Assembly: GCA_034696485.1 (NCBI GenBank)
Contig: JAQIWT010000984.1
Span: 1 to 13,261 of the forward strand
DNA length: 13,261 nucleotides
Source: Isohypsibius dastychi
Taxonomy: Eukaryota; Tardigrada; Eutardigrada; Parachela; Isohypsibiidae
Direction of reading: 5' to 3'
Shown: in pieces, positions 1-7,472 of the stretch
Numbering within the stretch: position 1 is the stretch's first letter
How the letters are laid out: the number at the start of each line of letters is the position of its first letter
The notes under the pieces: model-generated
Seen by the model: the letters and a program-made list of their open reading frames with translations, nothing else
Database searches by the model: none
What the model was told of the DNA's origin: nothing
Program-made: the position numbers and the translations under genes

Positions 1-65
1 CTTGAGGGTACAGAATTGAAACAAGATTGCCTTGGACTTTGGTTTGAAGTCTGGAATGTTTTCAG

Positions 66-473
66 AGTTCAAGAGACCCGTATATTCAAATGATTTGGGC
101 AAGCATTCAGAGAACAAACGGATTCGTCTCTAGCTTTCAGGAGGGTTTGGATAAAGTGAACACCCATGGAAAATTCGCCCTGGTGGAAAACGATATCAAA
201 GTCGGACCGATAGCTATCACTGATCCCGTGACAAGTCTTATCTGGAGACTCCTCCGTGTTCCTGGAACGACCTCCTGGAGGGTACTACTCGGGGACTTCT
301 ACGCGTTTGGTGTTGCAATAGGCAGGTGTGGTCTCTTTTCGGCTTCCGATGCGAATCATGTGGGATTTTTTGCAGATTCACCCCTCCGAGAGCAGATTTC
401 CAGAGCGACCTCAAAACTCCTCGAACGGGGCTTCATTCAAACGCTCAAGAACAGGTACAATATTTCTTCCTAA
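66..473 (+). CDS. Ionotropic receptor (IR), C-terminal ligand-binding part, 5' partial
   Basis: This is the 3' part of an ionotropic-receptor gene, a variant ionotropic glutamate receptor family used by protostomes for chemo-, thermo- or hygrosensation at the cell membrane. The exon appears to begin after an acceptor ending TTTTCAG at 65, because a stop lies in frame at 45-47. It encodes the second half of the S2 ligand-binding lobe: a W-x(8)-F-V-S-S-F-x-E-G-L-x-K-V segment, then GKFALVEN, then FYAFGVAIGR and SPLREQI followed by a helix ending in LERGFIQTLKNRYN, all typical of IR S2 ends. A 48-nt in-frame intron at 328-375 (GTGGTC ... TTTTTTGCAG) would join FGVAIGR directly to Y-SPLREQI and give a better family match than reading through. 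The reading frame stops at 471-473 without the final membrane helix every IR has. A CAG/GTACAA donor at 454/455 suggests that the true coding sequence continues downstream. S1, pore and TM1-TM3 lie outside the window. Confidence 0.75.
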   Translation, partial: SSRDPYIQMIWASIQRTNGFVSSFQEGLDKVNTHGKFALVENDIKVGPIAITDPVTSLIWRLLRVPGTTSWRVLLGDFYAFGVAIGRCGLFSASDANHVGFFADSPLREQISRATSKLLERGFIQTLKNRYNISS

Positions 474-1460
474 AGGTCGAAAAAATGGCACTTTCGGGGT
501 TAATGGAAATTCCCGGTAAAGACTTCGTACTCGTGTTTCTGTTAATCGCCCGCGAGTGTTGCCGTGACCCGCCAGCGGCTGTCTCATAAACTGAAGGTGA
601 ATTGTTCGCGGGTCGTTCCATAACTCTAGCTAATTCGATAGCTTCCCATTTCAACGATGCGTCACAAAGGTGAGAACGCACTGGCACCTTTCTAGGAATT
701 ATATTCGGTAGAATTAAGTGCGAAGAGAACGTTGAGCGTGCAGTTGAAAAATGGCTGATAACCACGGGTGATCAAGTGGGTTAGCGCTGCTTTGGAACCA
801 CTTGGCCAGCCTTACTGAGACCATCTTATTGCCCTGAATATCACACAGCCACTCGGTTTGATCGACTGATGGCTCAAAGAAGGAGCAAAAAGGCTTATCC
901 AAAAACCCTGATCCTCACAGACTGACCGCTGCTCCGAAAAGCTCTAAACGCCTTGCCACTTCCTGACTTCTCCTGTGAATGGTTTTGGTAACGTAGAAAT
1001 TTCGAGTTTGGTGCCAAGTGAAGTTGCCCAGTGTACGCTCTGCTACCGGTAAATTTTTAAAGCACGCACTACTCTGTGATTGACCTGGGCTTTGCACGGT
1101 TTACATATCTAGCGAGAATCTTCGTCAGTTTTAGCCTGGCCGTTGCTCTGCTTTGCTCTCTTACTTGAATCCCAGCATCCTAAAGTAGAAATCAACCAAC
1201 CGCGACAGCTGAGCAGCACGGGGTCAGTGCGCACGGGTCGATTGTATTAGGACATTGTAGCTTCTTGACCATGTGGGTTTGCGAAATGTGAAAGCGTTTA
1301 TGATGCCTCGAATTTCAACTACACATTATGTGAATGGAAGTTTAGAAGTTTAATGTTTCTGAACGTCCTTTCTTTGTGATTGAGCTTCATCCAGAAGATT
1401 GTAGCTCTGGACTGTTGGAATCTATCAATCATCCAGGGATCTATCAAGTGCGCAAACAAG
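474..1460. other. Spacer between two convergent genes
   Basis: About 990 bases separate the plus-strand IR from the 3' end of the minus-strand mosaic protease gene. Short open frames occur on both strands, but none shows a family motif or a convincing chain of splice sites. The only stretch worth noting is 1063-1168. It follows an AAAG acceptor and encodes 34 residues with one hydrophobic run (IFVSFSLAVALLCSL) before a TGA; it could be the missing last membrane exon of the IR. No tandem repeats or RNA genes were seen. Confidence 0.5.
1349..1354 (-). promoter_or_regulatory. Possible polyadenylation signal ATTAAA for the mosaic protease gene
   Basis: Read on the minus strand, ATTAAA lies about 107 nt past the stop codon of the mosaic protease gene. 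It is the commonest variant poly(A) signal, and no AATAAA was seen on that strand in the nearer 3' flank. A hexamer alone is weak evidence. Confidence 0.3.
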
Positions 1461-4400
1461 TTACCCGAAAACATTTCTGATGATCATCCACTGAATCCAG
1501 CCAGAATACCGGACAATACGAGTGTATTGGGCTGACTGGAAAGCATCTCCGCAAAGTGGACGAGTTGGTCCGTATGACAACACTCCTCGCATGTAGTACC
1601 GACACCTTGAACTGGGCAGAGTACGAGAAGCGCCATCCTTTGATGAAGCAAGCGAAATAGCGCAGAAACCTGCAATAAGTCCCAGTGGTGGAGCCACAGT
1701 CACATCGTTCTTCTCATCCTCCTTCAATCGGCACACTAAGGCTCCACCAGAATCCCCGGAACACACCCCTTTCTGCACACCAGCGATGCGCGGGATGGAC
1801 ATTCCGCACACGAACAATTCCGATGATAAAGTATCACTTTCACTTAGGCTAGCGCACCCAAAGGTCATTGAGTTAGTCATCTGCATAGGGACCAGTCGGA
1901 GAGCATGTGGGTTGCTCTCGGTGGAAGGATCTGAAACAAACAACAGACTGCAATCATCAACATGAATGGGAGCAGTAACACAGCTGTATTTCCCAATAAC
2001 TAAATGTGAATACCCCCCCCCCCCCCCCCCACGTCTCCAAGCAGCACGTGAGCAGCGCGAGATGCTTTGCATCACCCCCTCACCATTCGAGTTGTAGCCA
2101 TATCCTGTAGTGAAGCAGATGTCGTCGAGTTTCGCTGACAATGGGGGTGTTTCGAAACACAGTGGACATACACAACCCGCGGCAAAATCGATGAATTCGG
2201 TAAGTATGATAACGGCTACGTCGTTGGCAAAGTTCTGATTCTCAAACTTGTAGGTGTAGTAGGGAGTCACGGTTTTTGCATCGTAAGACCGTCCGCAAGA
2301 AGACACATAAACAGGGGCAAAGTTGGATGAGTAGTCAGTTCGTCGGACTCCGATGTGGACTTTGACCTTTGTAGCGTCTGTCATTCTCGTCAAGCCGTTT
2401 CTGCAGGAGCATCATCTTTTCAAAGCACCATACATTTGTTCCGAAAAAGAGATCATTTGCTCGACATTGAAAGAGGGCTACTTACTGGAAGCAGTGAGCT
2501 GCCGTAACGATCACATTGCCAGCAACAATAGACCCGCCACAAGCAGACTTGGTGTTGTCCGGAAAGGTAATTACTATCAACACCTACATTTACGCACATG
2601 TACAGTAGGCTGCTAAGTGTCAGTTCAGGCCTCGAGTGAAAAGATACAATTGAATCTTACAAGCCAGCAAAACTGTTCCTGGGATACCGAGACATCTTCT
2701 CCGTTGATGATTCTATTCACCTCCGCCATAGACGCCTTGTTGGACACCGCGTCTGTCAACGGCACTCTGCTGTCGGGCAACATAGACGAAGTGGATGCAA
2801 GTTCCGAAGCAGTCTGTTTGGAAGAAGAAACATCATCAGAGCGTGATCTGATTGCGGTGAAAGATGCAGCACTGGAGCTGGCCTCGCAGGTGGATGACTG
2901 CGATGAAAATGTGAATGGGCAGCAGTAGCCTTGAATGTTGTTCATCGCGGTGTCATCTAGTGATCCTTGGTCAGATTCTACTTGGAGACGAAAGCCACAA
3001 AGTGCTGTGTCGACTGGACAGACATCAGCAAGAACTACCGAGCCAACCGAATCGATTGCCGTTTGTTTTGGGTCATTCCAGGACGTGTACCGCTGAACCT
3101 GCATCAGTAAAATTCAACCAGTTGCGTACTAACGTTCGTTGTTAGCAAAAGTAATGGAGTTTCAACCACTGTGCGCGATAAGCAGAGTTCTCTTACGGTT
3201 CGGTCGTCACAGAAAAGTGCGAAGTCAGTCAAAGCCAAGTCATCCACATTGCCTGCCTGAACCCCCTGTCCCCATAACCGATAACCGTTCGCCACTGTTG
3301 TGCTCCCACTGCATCCAAAACTGCCAGACCATGTTCCAAAGTATCCCTCATGGACAGCCAAAGTCGTCGTTGGGTTCGAAACCTGGCTAGGGTTCGTGCA
3401 AATAAGCTTGACGGAATTGAGCCCAGTGTTATCTGCTCCTGTAGTGAATCCCTCACGTCGAATTATTGCGGAAGTCACAAACGTTCCTGGTGGGCAAAAC
3501 TGTGGCAACGTCCACCGACCCCAACTCGTGAGTCCTCGTCCAATCAGGGCTATTGTGGCGCTGCTGATATCGGGGACCGGGTCACACAGAACCATTAAAT
3601 TATTGAGTGAAGTATCATCCGAAAAAGGCTGAGGTGCCTCGGTTTGCACTTTTGCACCAGATAGCGCTGTACCCTCGGGACACATATGTCGACCGGTCCA
3701 CGCGCCAAAACTCCCTCTTCCGTCAGCGAAAGAAGTAGAAACAATCTGTCAGTTCGTAAATGTGATCGTGACATGGAAGTACACTGTGGAACTAAAATAC
3801 TCACCGCCCCGTCGTCGCAGATCAGCCTCAAATTATTCGCTGCGCTGTCGTCTCCGAATCCCTGTGATGATTCCTGGCGTAACTCAAATCCAACTGCGAG
3901 ATTTCCATTGCATGTGAACGGCAGGAACCAGTCACCCCAGTTTCCGGAGCGTGGTTCAAGAATTAACGAAGCGGGTGAAAAGGTCTGAAGAGGCGGAGAA
4001 GATCGAGGTGGGAGGGTGCAGTAAAAAGTGATTGCGTTCAAAGCCGTATCATCGCCTGCCCCTTGATTGGCTTCCACTCGAACTCTGGCGCTATTGATGA
4101 ATGTTCCAAACGGGCATTGTGAGTAAGAGGACCATGTACCCCAGTTTGTCACCTGAAGGCTGCTTACTTCAGTAGTCTGGATATTTAGTCGAGTCTGTGC
4201 TGATGATCGATCGCTTGTTGCTTCTCGTGGCTTCTGGCGATAAAAGCTCACAGTCATGTCTGGAAAAGAGAAAGTGCAGTTGCGTTCGTATCCAGTTTCA
4301 TTGTTCTGCAAATTTGACCTAATGCAAAGAGGCTCGGATAATAATTTAATCTGGTGGCTGTGTGACTTTGTATTTAGCATTCACCTGTGTTACCTCAAAA

Positions 4401-5385
4401 TTATTTTGATAGAAGCCACCCCCCCCCCTTCTCGATAATTTGCACGTAAAATTTCTGACTGAGTGCGTGGGACGTAGTTAAGTCAGTCCCCCACCCACCC
4501 CCTCTTGTACAAAAAGACCATCCCCGATGACCAACCAAAATAACACCCTCTTTCACGGCCATGGGGTTCCACTTTTACCCCAGCCCCTGTCCCAGCTGAT
4601 CACTTGAGTGTTCTTGGTTGTCACTTACTGCATTCGTCAAACAAAGGCCAGTTTTCGAACTGAAGCCTTGCGTTAGAATAGTCTCGATATAGCAGTGACC
4701 TGAAATACAAAATACGTAGTTTCAGTTGTTTGATTGCAATCAACAGCATGGTAAACGATCCTAACCTCGAACAATCAATCTTGTACCAGAGGTCACAGAC
4801 GAGCGTGATTTGATTGAATATCTAAAATAACCATGATTTGTATGATGTATCAGCAGACGCACTACTGGCGCTTACTTGTCCGATAGGGCAAAGGAAACTG
4901 CTCATCACACCGTCTTTATGACAGAGTCGGATAACCTGACAATCGGCCTCAACATCTGCGTAGAATCCTGGGTTTTCCAGGTTTTTGCAGGAGAACTCCG
5001 TGATGGGAATGCTGGTCAGCACAGGCCAGGGATCTTTTTTGGATTTTGCTCCAGCAAGATCCTGAAGCGCTTCCCATACACATGGGTTCTGAACAGGAAT
5101 ACCAGACTCTGCAACAAAACGGCCATACTACTCTGGTCCATTACACTACGGGCTGTGCCTTACCCTGTACATCATCTGCCCGTGCTGTACGAATGCCGGT
5201 TTGTCGAAACTGCAGCAAAACATGACCCCTGTACTCCTGCGTGAAAAGACGGTCCTAAAAAGATGGAAAGTGCAGTCATCTGGCGCTCGCATCGCTCGTA
5301 GAAGAACTTTACTAACACTTTTCGAAGCTGTGACCACCGCAATCCAGAAGCTAAACCCATGGATAGTTTGAAATGAACTGAGCAT
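1461..5385 (-). CDS. Secreted mosaic protein: chitin-binding type 2 + two VMO-I domains + S1 serine protease
   Basis: Spliced minus-strand gene; exons 5385-5317, 5254-5164, 5108-4876, 4821-4766, 4699-4629, 4259-3805, 3745-3197, 3098-2661, 2583-2486, 2400-2084, 1930-1461. They total 2,847 nt (948 codons plus stop), and phase matches at all ten GT-AG junctions. Residues 1-23 look like a signal peptide (core FSFWIAVVTA). Residues 94-148 form a chitin-binding type-2 domain with six cysteines spaced 15-5-10-12-7, as in CPAP1 cuticle proteins. Residues about 208-568 hold six WGxW...C...DDTALN-type repeats, i.e. two three-repeat VMO-I beta-prisms. A Ser-rich linker follows to about 620. The S1 protease starts at R637/IINGED638 and has TAAHC (His684), NDVAV (Asp747) and CSGDSGGAL (Ser853). 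The chymotrypsin-189 position is Gly, not Asp, so trypsin-like specificity is unlikely. Inferred role: a zymogen tethered to chitinous matrix. The weakest parts are the first two exons and the 369-nt intron 4260-4628, which joins the chitin-binding exons to the VMO-I exons. If transcription ended at GAATGC-AGTAAGTGA (4634-4620) instead, the chitin-binding part would be a separate short protein. Confidence 0.8.
1931..2083 (-). other. In-frame 153-nt intron containing a homopolymer run
   Basis: This lies inside the protease domain, between GYGYNSN and the next exon starting DPSTESN. The donor reads AATG/GTGAGG and the acceptor TTGTTTCAG/ATCC. It is 51 codons long with no stop in the gene's frame, so an ORF caller will read straight through it and insert an RRGGGGGGY-type stretch that S1 proteases lack. 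The removed piece has a good polypyrimidine tract and splicing restores normal S1 spacing, so I treat it as an intron. Confidence 0.8.
2013..2030. repeat. 18-bp C homopolymer (G run in the transcript)
   Basis: An uninterrupted run of 18 C on the plus strand, read as G18 in the pre-mRNA of the mosaic protease gene. It sits inside the 153-nt intron, about 54 nt after the donor. The length in any assembly is unreliable because such runs slip in replication and sequencing. Shorter C-rich tracts lie in another intron of the same gene, at 4419-4428 and 4488-4502. Confidence 0.95.
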
Positions 5386-6040
5386 ATTGAACTATGCTGT
5401 TAAACTGAGATGGGCCTCAAAGGAAAACAAACTGCAGTTTAATTTCCTAATGTACAGAACTATATGGCTGAGGGGTTCATCTCCAAAGGTTCAAAGCTGT
5501 TAACCCTCCTGCGATCCCCGCAAGGAGCTTGAGTGATACTGGATGTCTCGTGGCTATCCAAAACACCAGCATTCCATCGAATGTTTTCTCGTGATGTGCC
5601 CCCGAGACGTACATCACCGAACGTAATCCCCATAAAAATGCCGATAACAATCGTAAATCGTTTTACATGTCAGCACATGTGGGCGACTCAAGATCATTTT
5701 CAAGTGATTGATAACGTGAGTGAAAGCCTCTGCCATGCAAAATGTAATCCGTCACCAGTGGTATGGTCAAGACTTTAATAACAATAACGATGCCTGATCA
5801 GAAAGATTTGAATTTAGGCCCAAAAGATCTAAAACTATCAAACAATACAAATAGTCGTCACACGACTAATTTTGATTAAGAATCAAATTGTCGACGATCG
5901 AAATCACTTTACTGTAAAGAGACCAATTGTAACAGCATGAATTACTCCGTCGTCGAAGTTGGGATAAGAAAAGTGACCTGCAGGCTGCAGTACGTCTTAG
6001 AAATGCAGCACATCGTGACCTGATTAGTGAAAAGAGCATG
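5386..6040. other. 5' flank of the mosaic protease gene, up to the mobile element
   Basis: About 650 bases between the proposed start codon of the mosaic protease and the foldback-like element. This stretch should contain the promoter and 5' UTR of the minus-strand gene, but no clear TATA box or initiator could be picked. One minus-strand open frame at 5633-5460 (57 codons from ATG, starting MGITFGDVRLGG) extends upstream through a hydrophobic IVIGIFMG stretch until a TGA. It matches no family I recognise. It could be an alternative signal-peptide exon or chance. Confidence 0.4.
6035..6040 (+). repeat. Left target-site duplication AGCATG
   Basis: AGCATG lies directly against the left terminus (TGTAGCCGGC) of the mobile element. 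The same six bases in the same orientation follow the right terminus at 7384-7389. A direct duplication flanking inverted termini is the standard footprint of a cut-and-paste transposon insertion. Confidence 0.8.
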
Positions 6041-6132
6041 TGTAGCCGGCAGAAAGGTTTCCCTGTTTCCCGGTTTCCCTGGGAAACCTTTTTTGGGAAA
6101 CCTTTTTGAGAAACCATTTGCAAGGTTTCCCT
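6041..6132 (+). repeat. Left terminal inverted repeat of the element
   Basis: Begins TGTAGCCGGCAGAAAGG and holds five GGTTTCCC/GGGAAACC modules in both orientations. It can fold on itself locally (GGTTTCCC-TGGGAAACC) as well as pair with the right repeat. Confidence 0.9.
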
Positions 6133-6429
6133 ACACAACAGATCTTCGAGAAAGCCATTTCAGAACAGTCTCACCTACAATTTATTGTTAGAAACATGAC
6201 AGATAATTGTCAATAGCTACAACCAGATATATTTATACATGTGATATAGGAGGTTCCTTGGCTTCGACTTGAACTACTCTTGTTTATCTTCAGTGAATTA
6301 TGGTGTTTTCCACAGTTGGCCAAATCTCCCTTCAGTTATAACACTATAACAAAAAATCCACTGATAACAAACAAAGTTACATGCCAACGTGCGTGACGCA
6401 ATAAACTGGAAAGGTGTGCTTTTCACATG

Positions 6430-6620
6430 GTTTTCCTCTCACTTTATCACAAGGGAAACCTTGCGAATGGTTTCCCTCTCACCATACAATGAGGGAAACC
6501 AGTTAGGTAAACCTTTTGAATGGTTTCCCTCCCATTGAATAACGAGGGAAACCAGGTAGGGAAACCTTGCAAATGGTTTTCCTCTCATTGAATTGCAGAA
6601 AAAACAGGTAGGGAAGTAGT
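6430..6620 (+). repeat. Internal tandem array of about 53-bp units with hairpins
   Basis: Three imperfect units can be laid over one another, at about 6453, 6507 and 6559. Each has the form GGGAAACCTTGCAAATGG, then GTTTCCCTC, a short AT-rich spacer around CATTGAAT, then GAGGGAAACCAGG. Within each unit GGTTTCCCTC and GAGGGAAACC can pair around a loop of about 14 nt. Diverged copies in reverse orientation lie at about 6775-6965. Confidence 0.75.
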
Positions 6621-6774
6621 TACAAATCCGCAAGAGGCAGATTTAGATGAAGTCACAATCAAAGAGGCCGACAGACTGCCGCGGTACCACTGAACATTGC
6701 CTCTGCGCTAAATAATAACTGGAACCATACCAGCTGCTTCGCCTGTAGCATTCCATATTACCCACTGACTTCTG

Positions 6775-6965
6775 AGAGGGAAATCCTCTACAAGCCTTCT
6801 CTCATTGTGTGGTGAGAGTTGAACCATTTAAAAGATTTATCTACCTGGCTTCCTTGATTGTGTAGTGAGAAAGGGAAACCATTAGCAAGGTTTCCCTACC
6901 GGGTTTCCCTACTTGGTATTCCTGGTTGAACAGCGAGATGTCGACATTTTGAATAGTTTCCCATA
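6775..6965 (-). repeat. Degenerate reverse-orientation copy of the internal array
   Basis: The motifs CTACCTGG, AGTGAGAAAGGGAAACC, CAAGGTTTCCCTACC and GGTTTCCCTACTTGG appear in the reverse-complement order of the left internal array. More bases are altered than in the left array. This makes the body of the element an inverted repeat as well as its ends. Confidence 0.6.
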
Positions 6966-7291
6966 TCATGCAGTGTGAAGAAAACCAAAAAGCTCTTTGT
7001 TCAATTTATTTCACCACTCACTCTGGCATTCAACTTTGTTCATATACTTTATCGTCGAATCTTTGTTGAAGCTCTATGACAAACCGGCATTTTGTCAGCT
7101 GCTGTCAACCTGATACCGCGTTGTTCTCGAGGGCAACAAACGCAGTTTAAGTTTGTGGGCGCCTTGGAAATTCACCTTCTACTTGTACATCCTGATTCGC
7201 AAATCTATCATATCGTTGGCCCTCTGATATGATTGTAAATGACAAGTATGTGAACAAACATTTAGGTTGTCTACCTGAAGATTTCGCGTGG

Positions 7292-7383
7292 AGGGAAACC
7301 TTGCAAATGGATTCTCAAAAAGGTTTCCCAAAAAAGGTTTCCCCGGGAAACCGGTAAACAGGGAAACCTTTCTGCCGGCTACA
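7292..7383 (-). repeat. Right terminal inverted repeat of the element
   Basis: The reverse complement matches the left repeat for 92 bp with three substitutions seen by eye: GTTTA for GTTTC, CCCG for CCCT and GAATCC for GAAACC. So few differences suggest a fairly recent insertion or recent correction between the ends. Confidence 0.9.
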
Positions 7384-7389
7384 AGCATG
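7384..7389 (+). repeat. Right target-site duplication AGCATG
   Basis: Directly follows the right terminus (GCCGGCTACA) and repeats the six bases found immediately before the left terminus. Confidence 0.8.
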
Positions 7390-7472
7390 CATTGCGGAAC
7401 CAAAAAAATCATTTCGAGACGAGATGTATAAATACAATGGACGATATGTGGATCGAAATCTGGCCCAAGAGG

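Larger units (their letters stand above)
6041..7383. mobile_element. Non-autonomous foldback-like DNA transposon, 1,343 bp
   Basis: The element has long terminal inverted repeats (6041-6132 and 7292-7383, about 92 bp with three mismatches) starting TGTAGCCGGCAGAAAGG. It is flanked by a 6-bp duplication, AGCATG. Inside, GGGAAACC/GGTTTCCC modules recur in arrays on the left (about 6430-6620) and in opposite orientation on the right (about 6775-6965), so the whole element is roughly palindromic. No open frame resembles a transposase; the one minus-strand frame near 6439-6633 is just a translation of the repeats. It must therefore depend on an enzyme encoded elsewhere. The structure recalls Foldback-type elements, whose long inverted termini are made of short repeats. 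The 6-bp duplication differs from the 9 bp usual for Foldback and from the 8 bp of hAT; Dada elements are one superfamily with 6-7 bp. No superfamily is assigned. It lies 84 nt beyond the stop of the downstream IR gene. Confidence 0.85.

Noticed and set aside
445-1097. Minus-strand open frames as a small gene downstream of the mosaic protease
   Set aside because: Three short frames with no shared splice logic, no family motif and no clear start; one overlaps the end of the plus-strand IR exon.
1461-2393. A single uninterrupted protease exon with a glycine-rich insert
   Set aside because: Excising 1931-2083 uses a GTGAGG donor and a TTTGTTTCAG acceptor and restores normal S1 spacing after TGYG, so the insert is intronic.
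2353-2928. Plus-strand open frames over the protease and VMO-I exons (also 3139-3632, 3686-3988)
   Set aside because: They lie antisense to well-supported exons with family motifs and have no recognisable content of their own.
4876-5244. 122-codon plus-strand frame
   Set aside because: It is the shadow of the chitin-binding exons, whose six-cysteine pattern and splice sites identify the minus strand as coding.
6439-6633. Minus-strand open frame inside the mobile element as a protein gene
   Set aside because: The translation is simply the GGGAAACC repeats read three times (recurring RFPYLVS / GLPNWFPS-like blocks), with no transposase motif.
6041-7383. CRISPR array or bacterial repeat
   Set aside because: The repeated blocks are inverted as well as direct, lack unique equal-length spacers, and sit between spliced eukaryotic genes inside a transposon with target duplications.
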